From: Lachnospiraceae bacterium
GTDB lineage: Bacteria > Bacillota > Clostridia > Lachnospirales > Lachnospiraceae
Length of the DNA stretch: 64,000 nt
Assembly: GCA_017936785.1 (NCBI GenBank)
Contig: JAGBEV010000057.1
Location: forward strand, 1 to 64,000
Direction: 5' to 3'
The first letter of the stretch is position 1, and every line of letters begins with the position of its first letter. Shown here piece after piece: positions 47,265-57,394 of this stretch. Both the position numbers and the translations under genes were made by a program. Under the pieces are notes generated by a model that was not told where the DNA came from, made no database searches, and saw only the letters and a list, made by a program, of their open reading frames with translations.

Positions 47265-47296
47265 GATACCCGCTGATGGATAAATTGGCGGGTATC
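47265..47296 (+). terminator. Possible weak terminator after glgP
   Basis: GATACCCGC and GCGGGTATC form a perfect nine-base stem with a 14-base loop. No clear T run follows, so it may be a processing or attenuating hairpin instead. Confidence 0.4.
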
Positions 47297-47319
47297 TCTG
47301 TAATAAGGAGGAAATCAAA

Positions 47320-49053
47320 ATGCTCTGGATGGCGATCAGTTATCTGATGATGCTTATTTCCGGTTTTGGACTGGGGATGGGAGCGGTCAAAGGCTTGGCA
47401 TGCTTATGCGGACTAAAGAATAAAAGAATAAACCCGGTTCATTATCTGATAACAGGATTTGTCATTTTGACGGTTTATGCCCAGGTTGTCAGCCTGTTTA
47501 CCGGGGTTACCTATCTATTTGCCTTTATTGCGCTGGGAATCTCAATTATATTGTTGCTGGTATTCCATAAAAGCGTATTTATGGGAATAAAGGATTGTTT
47601 GAAGCATATTAAATGGTTTGAATGGATCTTATTTCTGGCTTTTCTGGTTTTTGTGATGTTTCTGACCAGCTTGTATCCCAAGCAGTATGATAATTACCTC
47701 TATCAGGCTCAGATGCTGCGTTACTATGAGGAGTACGGTTATATTAAGGGCATGGGCAATATCAGCACCAGACTGGGATTTAACAATTCCATTTATGCGC
47801 TGATGGCTTTGTACAGCTTTAAAGGAATATATGGTTTTTCACTGCATACGGTAAATTCAGCACTTTGTGTGTTCTTTGGCATCTTTGCCATTCATGGACT
47901 ATGCCATATCAGAGAGAGCCGGGCATATGTTTCTGCCGGGCTTCGGGGAGCGGTGCTGGCTTATGTATTTTATAATGCGGAGCTTTTAAATTGCATTGGA
48001 ACCGATCTTTCTGCAGGAATGTTGGGACTGCTGATTTTGATCCTGTTTGCGGAAGCGGTGGAGCAGAAAGAAAAAGATACTTTTGTTTATGGCTTGATCG
48101 CCCTTGATATTGTTTATGTAGTTACGATCAAGGTGTCCATGGGAATGTTGGGAATACTGGTCCTTTATCCGGCTGTCATGATGATAAAGAAAAAGGAATG
48201 GAAAAGAATCCTCCTGTTTATCATGTTCGGGCTGCTGATAGTTTTTCCATGGTTCATGAGAAATGTACTGATTTCCGGCTGGCTGCTCTATCCATTTCCG
48301 CCATTGGATTTATTTGATGTAAAATGGAAAATCCCTTATGAGTCCGCAGTTTATGAGATGGCTTTGATCAAGGGATGGGCAAGGATTCAGACTTCTAAAG
48401 TGTTTGATACCATGGAAATGGCATTTGGGGAATGGTTTCCGATCTGGTTCCGGTCATTGCCCCTTAGATATAGATTGTTATTATATTTAAATGCACTTTC
48501 TTTTGTTTATGAAATATTAGAAGTGGTTTATGGCATCTGGAAGAAGAAAAGAGAGATACTATCCTTCGGATTGCTGAAAATAACGGCTTTGGCAGGGGTT
48601 CTATACTGGCTGCTGTCGGCGCCGGATATTCGGTTTGGCTGGTGTTATCTGGTGGCATTTCCAATTATTTGTATTTTTTCTTCAAAAATTTGGCAGGAAA
48701 TTGAAAAAATTTCTATTTCCAAAGTACAGGTAAGTGGTGTACTATTTGGATGTATGGTTTTTTTAGTCTGCGGGTATACCTTCATAAAGGCAGACTGTCC
48801 GGAGGTTTTAAAGACTTCAGTAGCAGGAAGGATCAATTTACATGCCTTCTATATTTATCAGGGAGATTTCTCCGTACTTCCTGTAGAGGAATATGAAATC
48901 AACGGAGATACATTTTATTATTCTCCGGTAGGAGATCAGGTGGGATATTACGGTTTCCCCGGGACAACGGACAAAGCACTATTGGAAAATCTGGGTTATC
49001 TGGGAGAAAATTTTGAAGATGGTGTTTATTATAAAGGAGGACAATCATGGTAA
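47320..49053 (+). CDS. Polytopic membrane protein (LIC_10190-like), possible GT-C-type enzyme
   Basis: This 577-residue protein has about twelve hydrophobic segments and a C-terminal extracytoplasmic tail of about 80 residues. After the third or fourth helix a soluble loop reads [28 protein letters not shown], similar in position to the first loop of GT-C glycosyltransferases, which use membrane lipid-linked sugars. The exact function is not known. GGAGG precedes the ATG. It overlaps the next gene by seven bases, although that gene encodes a soluble aconitase-like enzyme with no obvious functional link. Confidence 0.75.
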   Translation: MLWMAISYLMMLISGFGLGMGAVKGLACLCGLKNKRINPVHYLITGFVILTVYAQVVSLFTGVTYLFAFIALGISIILLLVFHKSVFMGIKDCLKHIKWFEWILFLAFLVFVMFLTSLYPKQYDNYLYQAQMLRYYEEYGYIKGMGNISTRLGFNNSIYALMALYSFKGIYGFSLHTVNSALCVFFGIFAIHGLCHIRESRAYVSAGLRGAVLAYVFYNAELLNCIGTDLSAGMLGLLILILFAEAVEQKEKDTFVYGLIALDIVYVVTIKVSMGMLGILVLYPAVMMIKKKEWKRILLFIMFGLLIVFPWFMRNVLISGWLLYPFPPLDLFDVKWKIPYESAVYEMALIKGWARIQTSKVFDTMEMAFGEWFPIWFRSLPLRYRLLLYLNALSFVYEILEVVYGIWKKKREILSFGLLKITALAGVLYWLLSAPDIRFGWCYLVAFPIICIFSSKIWQEIEKISISKVQVSGVLFGCMVFLVCGYTFIKADCPEVLKTSVAGRINLHAFYIYQGDFSVLPVEEYEINGDTFYYSPVGDQVGYYGFPGTTDKALLENLGYLGENFEDGVYYKGGQSW

Positions 49054-51356
49054 AATTATCAAATGGCGGTGCCTATTTAGTAAACGGTACTGAACTGATT
49101 CCCGATGGAGCTGACGCACTGCAGGCAGTAGCGGCAAAAACCGGGAAAAACACAACAAAGGAAGAGGCTGCAAAGGGAACTATTGCATATGGCATTTTGG
49201 AGAACCACAATACTTCCGGCAACATGGATAAGCTGAAGATTAAATTTGATAAGCTGACTTCCCATGATATTACTTTTGTAGGCATTATTCAGACTGCAAG
49301 AGCTTCGGGATTGGAGAAGTTTCCCATTCCCTATGTTTTGACTAACTGCCACAACTCTCTTTGTGCGGTAGGCGGTACGATCAATGAAGATGACCACATG
49401 TTTGGTCTGACTTGTGCGAAGAAATACGGTGGTGTATATGTACCTCCTCATCAGGCTGTCATCCATCAGTTTGCAAGGGAAATGCTTGCAGGCGGCGGCA
49501 GGATGATCTTAGGTTCCGATTCCCATACTCGTTATGGTGCACTGGGAACTATGGCAATGGGCGAGGGCGGACCGGAGCTTGTAAAACAGTTATTGAATCA
49601 GACCTATGATATCAATATGCCCGGCGTGGTTGCTGTATATTTTACAGGAGCACCCCAAAAAGGCGTAGGACCTCAGGACGTGGCGCTTGCCATCATCGGT
49701 GCAGTATTTGGTAATGGATATGTAAAGAATAAAGTCATGGAATTTGTAGGACCCGGCGTGGCGAGCATGTCACCTGATTTCCGTATTGGTATTGACGTTA
49801 TGACCACGGAAACAACCTGTCTGTCTTCTATTTGGAAAACGGATGATCAGGTAAAAGAATTTTATGATATCCATGGCAGAGTGGAAGAGTATAAAGAATT
49901 AAATCCTGCTGATGTGGCTTATTATGATGGCTTGATCGAAATTGATTTATCTACTATTAAGCCCATGATCGCAATGCCTTTCCATCCCAGCAATACATAT
50001 ACTATTGAGGAAGTCAATGCTAACTTAATGGATATTCTGGATGATGTGGAAAAACGTGCGGCAGTTTCCCTGGATGGAGCAGTTGATTACACTCTGAAAA
50101 ATAAGGTAGTAAACGGTAAATTCATGGTAGACCAGGGTATTATCGCAGGCTGTGCAGGCGGCGGATTTGAAAATATCTGTGCGGCAGCGGATATTCTGAA
50201 AGGAAGCTATATCGGTTCCGACGGATTTACTTTAAGCGTATATCCTGCGTCCATGCCCATTTATATGGAGTTGATCAAAAACGGGTGTGCAGCAACCATT
50301 CTGGAAACAGGTGCGGTTATGAAAACAGCATTCTGCGGACCCTGTTTCGGTGCAGGAGATACGCCGGCAAACAATGCCTTCAGTATCCGACACTCCACAA
50401 GGAACTTCCCCAACCGAGAAGGCTCCAAGCTGCAGAACGGTCAGATCTCTTCCGTTGCATTGATGGATGCTCGTTCCATAGCCGCAACAGCAGCAAATAA
50501 AGGCGTGTTGACAGCAGCAACGGATTTTGACGGAGAAATCGGAAAATACAAATATCACTTCGATAAAAATATTTATGAAAACCGCGTATTTGATTCCAAG
50601 GGAGTGGCTGATCCTTCCGTAGAGATCCAGTTCGGTCCCAATATTAAGGACTGGCCCGCTATGGTGGCACTGACAGATAATCTGGTATTAAAGGTTGTAT
50701 CTGAGATCCACGATCCCGTTACCACTACCGATGAATTGATCCCTTCCGGAGAAACCAGCTCTTATCGTTCCAATCCTTTGGGATTAGCAGAGTTTGCTTT
50801 ATCCAGAAAAGATCCTGCTTATGTAGGGCGTGCCAAAGAGGTTCAAAAGGCGGAGAAAGCAAGAGAAGCTTTAGTTGGAGGAACTTCCACAGAGCATCCC
50901 TGCCAGATACTGCCGGAGATCAAGCCGGTCATGAACAAGATTAAAGAGAAATTCCCGAATCTGAATCATGAGTCCTTCGGTATCGGTTCTACGATCTTTG
51001 CAGTGAAACCCGGTGATGGTTCTGCAAGGGAGCAGGCTGCAAGCTGTCAGAAAGTATTGGGCGGCTGGGCGAATATCGCCAATGAGTATGCGACCAAGAG
51101 ATACCGTTCTAATCTGATCAACTGGGGAATGCTGCCATTTATCATTGATGAAGGAGAACTGCCTTTTAAGAATCTGGATTACATTTTTGTACCGGATATT
51201 AAGCAGGCGGTAATTGATAAAAAATCAGAGATCACGGCTTATGTGGTCAAAGAAGAGGGACTGAAAGAGTTTACTCTGAAGCTGGGCGAGCTGACGGATG
51301 AGGAAAGAGAGATCATCCTGAAAGGCTGTCTGATCAATTATAACAGAGTGTCATAA
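49047..51356 (+). CDS. Aconitase-superfamily hydratase
   Basis: This is a 769-residue protein. Residues 1-560 hold the aconitase iron-sulfur domains: NCHNSLC and the [20 protein letters not shown] loop near the N-terminus, [16 protein letters not shown] and [14 protein letters not shown] supplying the [4Fe-4S] cysteines. The swivel domain follows at about 600-769. Overall it resembles the uncharacterised YbhJ-type hydratases rather than AcnA, AcnB or LeuC. The substrate is unknown, and citrate/isocitrate is only one option. Its RBS AAAGGAGG lies inside the upstream membrane-protein gene. Confidence 0.86.
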   Translation: MVKLSNGGAYLVNGTELIPDGADALQAVAAKTGKNTTKEEAAKGTIAYGILENHNTSGNMDKLKIKFDKLTSHDITFVGIIQTARASGLEKFPIPYVLTNCHNSLCAVGGTINEDDHMFGLTCAKKYGGVYVPPHQAVIHQFAREMLAGGGRMILGSDSHTRYGALGTMAMGEGGPELVKQLLNQTYDINMPGVVAVYFTGAPQKGVGPQDVALAIIGAVFGNGYVKNKVMEFVGPGVASMSPDFRIGIDVMTTETTCLSSIWKTDDQVKEFYDIHGRVEEYKELNPADVAYYDGLIEIDLSTIKPMIAMPFHPSNTYTIEEVNANLMDILDDVEKRAAVSLDGAVDYTLKNKVVNGKFMVDQGIIAGCAGGGFENICAAADILKGSYIGSDGFTLSVYPASMPIYMELIKNGCAATILETGAVMKTAFCGPCFGAGDTPANNAFSIRHSTRNFPNREGSKLQNGQISSVALMDARSIAATAANKGVLTAATDFDGEIGKYKYHFDKNIYENRVFDSKGVADPSVEIQFGPNIKDWPAMVALTDNLVLKVVSEIHDPVTTTDELIPSGETSSYRSNPLGLAEFALSRKDPAYVGRAKEVQKAEKAREALVGGTSTEHPCQILPEIKPVMNKIKEKFPNLNHESFGIGSTIFAVKPGDGSAREQAASCQKVLGGWANIANEYATKRYRSNLINWGMLPFIIDEGELPFKNLDYIFVPDIKQAVIDKKSEITAYVVKEEGLKEFTLKLGELTDEEREIILKGCLINYNRVS

Positions 51357-51385
51357 TAACATAGCTTGTCAGTAACGGACGATGC

Positions 51386-51433
51386 AAGGGGCATTTGATA
51401 TTGGTTTTGCAAACAGGAATATCAAATGCCTTT
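51386..51433 (+). terminator. Terminator after aconitase-like gene
   Basis: AGGGGCATTTGATATT pairs with AATATCAAATGCC around a loop of about 15 bases, followed by TTTGTGTTT. Confidence 0.8.
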
Positions 51434-51447
51434 GTGTTTATGTAATG

Positions 51448-51492
51448 GATTCTTATGAATGTTTGTCCTACAGATTCTTATGAATGTCTGTC
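51448..51492. repeat. Short tandem direct repeat, two copies
   Basis: GATTCTTATGAATGTTTGTC (51448-51467) is repeated at 51473-51492 with one difference, giving a 25-base period. It lies upstream of the TTG-started hypothetical gene and could be a regulator site. Confidence 0.6.
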
Positions 51493-51578
51493 TGCATATC
51501 ATTGAAAGCATAATAAATGGATGATACAATTTTGATTAAATATGAAAATAGAATCGGAATCAAGGAGGTGTAGTAACA

Positions 51579-52103
51579 TTGAAAACGCTGCCTATAAGTG
51601 CCGGAAAAGAGGAAATAAAGAATTTGGTTATCCAGTGGATCGAGCTTTTAGCACAGGAGAAATATTCAGAAGCGTTAGATTTCATTTTGTATGATAATAC
51701 ACAGGAAATAGACGGGAAAATCTGGATATGGACACCTGAAAGGTTAGAAGCGGCTGTTTTTACATACGGGCAGCCATGGTACACAAAGGAGGACATGAAA
51801 AGGTTATATGGAATGGACTATCCTGTTGACCGCAAAGTGACATCTATTTTGAATAGTCCTGATAAAGAGGATTTGTTGGAAGATATTGAAGTGTCCATAG
51901 AATTTTTTGATAATGTCATATCTTTTGAAAAGGCGAAGATGTGGGGAATATCCGGGTTGGATTATAAAAATATCATTGGTGAAATACTTTTTGATGGTGT
52001 GCCTATAGATGGAGAACGAAGCGATTTAACAGCTCTGTTTTGGATAAAAAAGGTAAATGAAAACGATATTACATTGCTCTTTCATGATTTACATATGATG
52101 TAA
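51579..52103 (+). CDS. Hypothetical protein, possible immunity protein
   Basis: This 174-residue soluble acidic protein starts with TTG; CAAGGAGGTG ten bases upstream supports it. Helical N-terminus (EEIKNLVIQWIELLAQEKYSEALDFIL) and a C-terminal beta-rich part ending ITLLFHDLHMM resemble small domains found among polymorphic-toxin immunity proteins. The match is structural impression only. It sits before an LRR-like gene of similar nature, with no toxin gene visible. Its region has lower GC than the metabolic genes. Confidence 0.6.
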   Translation: MKTLPISAGKEEIKNLVIQWIELLAQEKYSEALDFILYDNTQEIDGKIWIWTPERLEAAVFTYGQPWYTKEDMKRLYGMDYPVDRKVTSILNSPDKEDLLEDIEVSIEFFDNVISFEKAKMWGISGLDYKNIIGEILFDGVPIDGERSDLTALFWIKKVNENDITLLFHDLHMM

Positions 52104-52176
52104 ATTTTTATTTATTTTCATTGTAAGAAGCAGTATTAAAATAGTCGGGCATTCATTAAGGGGATAACGATTATAC

Positions 52177-53085
52177 ATGGATAAAAATAGAGAATTTATT
52201 ATTTCATTAACAAGTGAAAATAGTCATAAAATCTCAATTCCCAGAGGACAGGGGACTCTTTCAATCGGAACAAAGGGAATTTCAAAAGGGAAGTATGATG
52301 TCTGGGTAGAAAAGGACAGTGTGATCAACTGGAATGCTTTTAATGATTTTTTTATAGGCGGCGATCAAGAAAGAAAGGCGAAATCTCCTTATGGCGACTG
52401 GCCGAGATGGTTCTATTATTCCGGCAACGATACGGGGTTTATTGAATGGTCCTATAAAAGAAAAATTGAAGAGTTTCATTGGTTTCCCAAAACAGATATG
52501 GCTGTTGATTTTACAAATGCAGACATCTATCGTTTGTTTATTCATTCGGAGGACAGCAAACTCCAAATTTTAACAGGAGAAAAAATAATCTCTCTTACGC
52601 TTTCCGGAAATCTTGAAAATTTTGATTTCAAAGAGTGTGCTAAGATTCCCTGTTTGACATTTCATCCGGACTGTCCAAAAGAAAAATCAGCTTATCAGTT
52701 ACCTGTTTACAAAACTTTGGCGCAGGCAACATATGTAGATATAAATAATTCTCCTGAAAAAGCAGCTTTTGACTGTGAGAGCTTACTCCAGTTTAAAAAT
52801 TTGAAGGTACTTAATCTTAGCGGAAATATGAAAAGTTTGAATGTACTGGCAGAGTTAAAGAACCTTGAGCACATTGGATTAAGATATATTCCTGATCTAC
52901 AGGATATGCCCGGGCTGAAAAGGTGGAGCAGTTTAAAAAGTTTTATCGGCTATAATATTGAAGAAACTGCGGGAAAAGCATTAAGGACAGAACTAAATAA
53001 ATTGAAGAAAGAAAAACCAATGGGTTATTCAAGTGTCACAAAATTGCGGAAACGGATATGGTTTGATGAAGTCAGAGAGTTTTAG
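52177..53085 (+). CDS. LRR-like protein, candidate immunity protein
   Basis: This is a 302-residue protein. The N-terminal half is rich in aromatic residues (DWPRWFYYSGNDTGFIEWSY). The C-terminal half has short leucine-rich repeats (LLQFKNLKVLNLSGN, then NVLAELKNLEHIGL, then DMPGLKRWSSL). This resembles solitary LRR-type immunity proteins in gut Firmicutes and is comparable in plan to the gene at 59717. There is no signal peptide or membrane segment. It is followed at once by a gene fragment (53114-53326). Confidence 0.65.
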   Translation: MDKNREFIISLTSENSHKISIPRGQGTLSIGTKGISKGKYDVWVEKDSVINWNAFNDFFIGGDQERKAKSPYGDWPRWFYYSGNDTGFIEWSYKRKIEEFHWFPKTDMAVDFTNADIYRLFIHSEDSKLQILTGEKIISLTLSGNLENFDFKECAKIPCLTFHPDCPKEKSAYQLPVYKTLAQATYVDINNSPEKAAFDCESLLQFKNLKVLNLSGNMKSLNVLAELKNLEHIGLRYIPDLQDMPGLKRWSSLKSFIGYNIEETAGKALRTELNKLKKEKPMGYSSVTKLRKRIWFDEVREF

Positions 53086-53113
53086 AAAAGATAATGGAAT
53101 GCAATATATATAA

Positions 53114-53326
53114 CAATACCCGGAAGTAAAAAAGTGGATAAATACATGTATATGCTGTGGTCAAAGCGGATATGATCCGAATATGCCGCAGGTGTTGACA
53201 ACAAACTGGGGGCAGGGTGAAGTTAAAACTGCCAAAGCATATTATATAAAGAAGTATTTTAGGGCAATGAGCGTCAATGACTTGGGAATCTGTGAAGATT
53301 GTCAAAAAGTACAAAGCAGATTATGA
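53114..53326 (+). pseudogene. Gene fragment encoding a CxxC-containing C-terminus
   Basis: After a stop at 53111, one frame reads 70 residues without ATG at its beginning. It includes TCICCGQSGYDPNMPQ and ends NDLGICEDCQKVQSRL. The Cys pairs (CICC and CEDC) and the non-random composition suggest the end of a real protein whose 5' part has been lost. No clear RBS or start exists, so it is called a remnant. Confidence 0.5.
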
Positions 53327-53368
53327 AGCGTCAGGGCATTGTATTATTAGAATCAAAAAATGAGAATT

Positions 53369-53433
53369 AAAAAAGAAATATGAGATTTTACGAATCTTTT
53401 CCATTTGGATAGTAAAATCCATATTTCTTTTTT
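53369..53433. terminator. Long bidirectional terminator
   Basis: AAAAAAGAAATATG..ATTTTAC pairs with GTAAAAT..ATATTTCTTTTTT across a loop of about 20 bases, with A and T runs at the ends. Confidence 0.82.
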
Positions 53434-53541
53434 GATTGCAAAACGATGATCTGATGTCCTTGCACCAACCTTTGGTGGAGAATTGTTCTGACATTTAGAT
53501 TTTTCTATAACATAGGGCTGGAATTGTTGGTAAAATTATTG

Positions 53542-53568
53542 TATACTGGTAGTTAGATAAAACTAACT
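53542..53568 (+). promoter_or_regulatory. -10 box and palindromic operator before small membrane gene
   Basis: TATACT at 53542-53547 is followed by AGTTAG-N6-CTAACT (53551-53568), so a bound protein would cover the transcription start. The -35 is not clear. The rest of 53434-53681 holds no gene. Confidence 0.5.
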
Positions 53569-53681
53569 TAAATGGTGGGATTACAACTGAAGAGGAAGGA
53601 AAATAAAGGGAATTAAGGATATAAGATTGATAGATTGAATGTTAAAAGTAAAGCCATAAATGGTGATTGGGAGGATTGGAA

Positions 53682-54182
53682 ATGATATTGAAAATCGTTA
53701 TTGAAATAATTATTTTATGGCTTGTATTTGCTTTGTATATGGAATTTTTGGTTCGAAAAAAAGGTCCTATTGGAGGAATACAATTTTATCCCAAGCAGGT
53801 ACAGGAACGAGTAGTGAAATTGGGATTGATTACCAAAGAAAAAATAAAAAAGCAGTCTGTGGTTTCTATGGTTTTGCTTTTGGCGATTGATCTGGTCCTT
53901 CCGTTTATTATGATCATATATGTAAATAATGCCAGGACTTATTGGGATATGGTATGGCAGTATTATGTGCTCTTTATGGGACAGGAATTGTATGACTGGT
54001 TCGTAGTGGATGTATGGTGGGTGGCAATATCTGACTGGTGGCTGATTCCCGGAACAGAAGACTTAAATCATTTATGGCACGATCCAAAGATAAAGTTTTT
54101 GGGTAAAATAAAACTAATTTTTGCGGCAGTGATCATTGCAGTATTAGCCGGTGGTATTTATTGGGGGATTATGGGAGTATGA
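53682..54182 (+). CDS. Small polytopic membrane protein, 166 residues
   Basis: Four hydrophobic segments are seen: 1-22 (MILKIVIEIIILWLVFALYM), about 62-84, about 90-110 and 142-165 (IKLIFAAVIIAVLAGGIYWG). A Trp/Asp-rich loop reads YDWFVVDVWWVAISDWW. I do not recognise a named family. The frame opens five codons earlier, but GGGAGGA favours the ATG at 53682. Its stop overlaps the start of the following broken gene (ATGA), so the two form a pair. Confidence 0.72.
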   Translation: MILKIVIEIIILWLVFALYMEFLVRKKGPIGGIQFYPKQVQERVVKLGLITKEKIKKQSVVSMVLLLAIDLVLPFIMIIYVNNARTYWDMVWQYYVLFMGQELYDWFVVDVWWVAISDWWLIPGTEDLNHLWHDPKIKFLGKIKLIFAAVIIAVLAGGIYWGIMGV

Positions 54183-54590
54183 AGGTAACTTTAATTTTAT
54201 CATTTATCATGATGGCGGCATTGTTTTTTATGATATTGGCGGTAGTAGCATTTATTCAATCCAAGAAGTTCTTGGGGTCAGCTCCGAAGGATATACAGGA
54301 AGCTATTCTGGAACATGAGGAGCGTTTTTTCGGAGCCAGAATCTTAGGCTGGCTTATTCTTGTAATCAGTGTTTTGGTTTTTCCGTGTGTATTTACTTAA
54401 AGCATTTGATATTATTTTTTTAGATTGGTTTTTACTTACAAAAACGCATTTTTACCAGCATTATTATCCGGAAACAGAGGGATGCGCAGGATTCCATCAG
54501 TTTGGATTTAATCGAAAGGAACAGCTTAGGCAAATTCTATTGTTTCCGTTTATTGCTTTACTGTCAGCATGGATATGTGCGCTTTTGTAA
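54179..54590 (+). pseudogene. Frameshifted small membrane protein gene
   Basis: The first frame (54179-54400, 73 codons) encodes two transmembrane segments and stops right after VISVLVFPCVFT. A second frame continues (to 54590) with KAFDIIFLDWFLLTKTHFYQ, a conserved-looking HHYYPETEGCAG-type stretch and a last hydrophobic segment (LLFPFIALLSAWICALL). The hydrophobic pattern is consistent with one protein of about 130-150 residues split by a frameshift, perhaps with a small deletion near 54390-54410. It is coupled to the upstream gene by an ATGA overlap. Confidence 0.65.
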
Positions 54591-54645
54591 GCAGAAAATT
54601 TCAGCTTAAAACTGGGGAAAAGGTGAATTTGAGCTGCAAAAATGC

Positions 54646-54960
54646 TTATTCTATTATTTTTGTAGGTACATATGAGAAGTCTGAGTTTAAAAGTTGCTGT
54701 AGTTCCTCTGTTCCTTCTGTAGAAATATCATCTTCGAAAGTATCATCTGATAAAATTTCGGTATTCATATCAAGATCAAGTGTTTCATCTAATGCTTCCT
54801 CTAATAAGTCGGCGGTCTGTTCCATTTGTTTTTCAGATTCAGTTATATAACGTTTTGCCGCTTCCGTTGCATTTTGGTATCCATGAATCATTTTTACACC
54901 GATCCCACCTATGATCGGAATCAGCAATAAGGCTGATAAAGTAGTTCTATAAAAGTTCAT
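54646..54960 (-). CDS. Small acidic single-pass membrane or secreted protein
   Basis: This 104-residue protein has an N-terminal hydrophobic segment (ALLLIPIIGGIGVKMI, about 8-24). The tail is strongly acidic (LLEEALDETLDLDMNTEIL, then DDTFEDDISTEG), and would face outside. No known domain was seen. CAGGAGC six bases before the ATG supports expression, so this frame is preferred over the overlapping plus-strand Ser-rich frame. It lies convergent to the broken membrane gene. Confidence 0.65.
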   Translation of the reverse strand: MNFYRTTLSALLLIPIIGGIGVKMIHGYQNATEAAKRYITESEKQMEQTADLLEEALDETLDLDMNTEILSDDTFEDDISTEGTEELQQLLNSDFSYVPTKIIE

Positions 54961-55121
54961 TGCAAGCTCCTGTTCTTGTTTGTTTCATAATGCGAAAAAT
55001 ATTTATTTCTAATAGGGATTATTGGATGTTTTTCAGAAATTTATACATCCGTTTTTACTATTGAAAAATATTTCTAATTAAATTAGGCTTTTTATAAAGA
55101 GAAAACAGGGAGGAAAGAACA

Positions 55122-55877
55122 ATGGAAGAATTATTTTATCAGATGATATTTAAGAGGAAATCTTTTCACATCTTTAGAGGAGAGAAAGGCTTAACAGAAG
55201 AAAAGCTGGCGGAGATTAAAAAGGTCTTTTGTGGTTTGCGACCACTTATTGAAGATATAGAGGTGGGAATTAAAATTATGCCAAGAGAAGAGACTTCTTG
55301 TAAAAGGGGAGAGTATTGTGTGTTATTGTTCAGTGAACAGAAAGAAGGGCATTTACAGAATATCGGATATCTTGGGGAACAATTGGATCTGTGGCTTGCT
55401 TCGCAGAATATCGGAGTGTGCTGGTATGGAATGGGAAAAGTGAAAGAAGAGGATAGTAAGCTGGGAGATTTGGATTTTGTTATTATGCTTGCCATAGAGC
55501 AGGCGGGGGAAGGGGATTTCAGAAAGGATATGTTTAAAAGTAAAAGAAAGCCCCTGAAGGAAATTTGGGAAGGAGAGCCGCTATCCGACGTCAGTGCAAT
55601 CGTCAGATTTGCGCCCAGTGCATGTAATACACAGCCCTGGATCGTGGAGAGAGACGGGAAGGAATTGAAAGTTTTTAGATATAAAAAACCGGGAAAAAGG
55701 GGAATGATGCCCATGGATAAAGTGGTTTATTATAACAGAATTGATATAGGCATTTTTCTGCTGTTTCTTGATGTGTGCCTGACTCATGAAAATATGAAAT
55801 ATGAAAGAACACTTTATCATGATAGTGGGGACGATTGTGCGGAGAAAACATTGGCTGCGGTGTACAGCGTGGGATAA
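55122..55877 (+). CDS. Nitroreductase-family protein
   Basis: This is a 251-residue protein. The N-terminal segment FKRKSFHIF and the later RFAPSACNTQPWIVERDGKELKV are typical of the putative TM-nitroreductase group, whose S-A-x-N-x-Q-P-W segment contacts FMN. GYLGEQLDLWLASQNIGVCWYGMGK is the usual middle helix. The enzyme should bind FMN and reduce quinone- or nitro-type acceptors, but the substrate is unknown. GGGAGG precedes the ATG. It is upstream of the TetR unit and may be independently transcribed. Confidence 0.85.
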   Translation: MEELFYQMIFKRKSFHIFRGEKGLTEEKLAEIKKVFCGLRPLIEDIEVGIKIMPREETSCKRGEYCVLLFSEQKEGHLQNIGYLGEQLDLWLASQNIGVCWYGMGKVKEEDSKLGDLDFVIMLAIEQAGEGDFRKDMFKSKRKPLKEIWEGEPLSDVSAIVRFAPSACNTQPWIVERDGKELKVFRYKKPGKRGMMPMDKVVYYNRIDIGIFLLFLDVCLTHENMKYERTLYHDSGDDCAEKTLAAVYSVG

Positions 55878-55912
55878 ATGTTTCCTATACTTTTTTAAAT
55901 ATAGAAATAGTC

Positions 55913-55969
55913 TTGACATTTATTTATTAGGGAGTTATATTGTTTTTAATCAATGAAAAAATATTCATT
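55913..55969 (+). promoter_or_regulatory. Promoter and palindromic operator for the TetR-SDR-condensation unit
   Basis: TTGACA (55913-55918) and TATATT (55936-55941) are 17 bases apart. Immediately downstream AATGAA-N6-TTCATT (55952-55969) is a perfect palindrome overlapping the start of transcription. It shares the half-site ATGAA-N6-TTCAT with the operators at 62284 and 62333. Confidence 0.75.
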
Positions 55970-55987
55970 CAATAAATGGAGGGTATT

Positions 55988-56584
55988 ATGCCTAAGTCAG
56001 CAGAGCGTTGTAAAGAGATCCGGGAGGAAATGAGAAATAAGATACTTCATGATTCCATGTTGTATTTTGCCAGGAATGGATTTTCGGGGACAAAGATCAG
56101 TGATCTTGCCAAACATATTGGAATCGGACAGGGAACCATCTATGTTTATTTTGAATCAAAGGAAGATCTGTTTCAGGAGATACACAAAATGATAAACAGG
56201 GATAAGGACATTAAACAGGTAAAATTACTTGCTGGACTTCCTATGCCGGCAAAGCAGAAGATACATAAGATGACCAAGGTCATATTGGAGAAGCTGAAGG
56301 AAGATGAGAGCTTTGCAGGTGTAATCGCCTTGAATACCCAGATGGTTTTAGAGCAGGATGAGGGAGGTTCAGCAGGCGATACCACCTATCAGTTGGAATT
56401 GTACAAGTACACAGCGAAGATCATAGAGCAGGGACAAAAAGAAGGAACTGTAGTAGAAGGGGAACCTATGAAGCTGGCGGATTATTATTGGGGCGTTGTG
56501 TATTTGTATTCTTTGAAAAAGTTATTTACCACCAAGTATGAAATGATCAATGAAGCAGATCTGGAGCGGACAATATTAAAATGA
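55988..56584 (+). CDS. TetR-family transcriptional regulator
   Basis: This 198-residue protein has a TetR HTH at about 20-65 (ARNGFSGTKISDLAKHIGIGQGTIYVYFESKEDLF). The C-terminal part is helical and probably binds a ligand. The frame opens four codons earlier, but GGAGGG before 55988 decides the start. It is the first gene of a three-gene run (SDR, condensation enzyme) with gaps of 28 and 11 bases. The palindrome at its promoter suggests it represses its own operon. Confidence 0.93.
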   Translation: MPKSAERCKEIREEMRNKILHDSMLYFARNGFSGTKISDLAKHIGIGQGTIYVYFESKEDLFQEIHKMINRDKDIKQVKLLAGLPMPAKQKIHKMTKVILEKLKEDESFAGVIALNTQMVLEQDEGGSAGDTTYQLELYKYTAKIIEQGQKEGTVVEGEPMKLADYYWGVVYLYSLKKLFTTKYEMINEADLERTILK

Positions 56585-56612
56585 TGGATCGTTTTATACA
56601 GGAGGAAGGAAT

Positions 56613-57383
56613 GTGGGAAATAAAATAGCGATCATAACAGGTGCCAGCGGCGGCATCGGAAGAGAATTTGTAAAAAAGCTTCTTGAAGAAGAGGTGGATG
56701 AAATCTGGGCAGTTGCCAGAAACAGGGAAAAGCTGGTGGCGTTACAAAAAGAAATGGGCAGGAAGATAGTTGTTATTCCAAAAGATCTGACAAAATCTAA
56801 AGAGCTGTATTCCATAGGTGAGATGCTTTATAAAGAAAAGCCGGTTGTTGCATATCTGGTCAATAATGCCGGTATCGCAAGAATGGGCTCGTACAAGGAA
56901 TTTACGGTAGAAGAAATAGAAAACACCATCAATATTAACTGCAGTGCGATGGCGGTCTTATGCACCATGTGTATTCCCTATATGCAGAAAGGCAGCAGGA
57001 TTTTGAATATTTCATCAGCTTCTGCTTTTCAACCGCAGCCTTATCTGAACCTGTATGGAGCGACAAAAGTTTTTGAACGAAATTATTCCCGTGCCTTAAA
57101 TGCGGAATTAAAAGGAAGCGGCATAACTGTAACGGCGGTATGTCCCGGCTGGGTGGATACGGAATTGCTGATGCGAAAGGTTAATGGAAAGACCGTAAAA
57201 TTCCCGGGAATGGTATCTGCCGCAAGGGTGGTGGAAACTGCTTTAAAAGACGCAAAGAGAGGAAAAGATATGTCAGTATGTTCCTTATATGTGAAGTATG
57301 AACATGTGATTGCAAAGCTGTTTCCTCAAAGAGCCGTTATGAGGGTATGGATTAAAGGAATCAGAAAATACGGATTTCAGTAG
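56613..57383 (+). CDS. Short-chain dehydrogenase/reductase
   Basis: This 256-residue classical SDR has the cofactor loop TGASGGIG (9-16), NNAG (about 88-91), a Ser-rich SSASAF strand before the active site, and the catalytic YxxxK at Y148/K152 (LYGATK). PGWVDTELLM is the usual C-terminal substrate loop. The start is GTG with GGAGGAAGG in front; the overlapping ATG is out of frame. An NAD(P)H-dependent carbonyl or alcohol substrate is expected, perhaps the same small molecule handled by the next enzyme. Confidence 0.9.
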   Translation: MGNKIAIITGASGGIGREFVKKLLEEEVDEIWAVARNREKLVALQKEMGRKIVVIPKDLTKSKELYSIGEMLYKEKPVVAYLVNNAGIARMGSYKEFTVEEIENTININCSAMAVLCTMCIPYMQKGSRILNISSASAFQPQPYLNLYGATKVFERNYSRALNAELKGSGITVTAVCPGWVDTELLMRKVNGKTVKFPGMVSAARVVETALKDAKRGKDMSVCSLYVKYEHVIAKLFPQRAVMRVWIKGIRKYGFQ

Positions 57384-57394
57384 AGGGGGATTTT

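Noticed and set aside
54569-54850. Plus-strand Ser-rich open frame antisense to the small acidic protein
   Set aside because: The Ser runs arise from the complement of acidic codons. The minus-strand frame has an RBS and a hydrophobic N-terminus.
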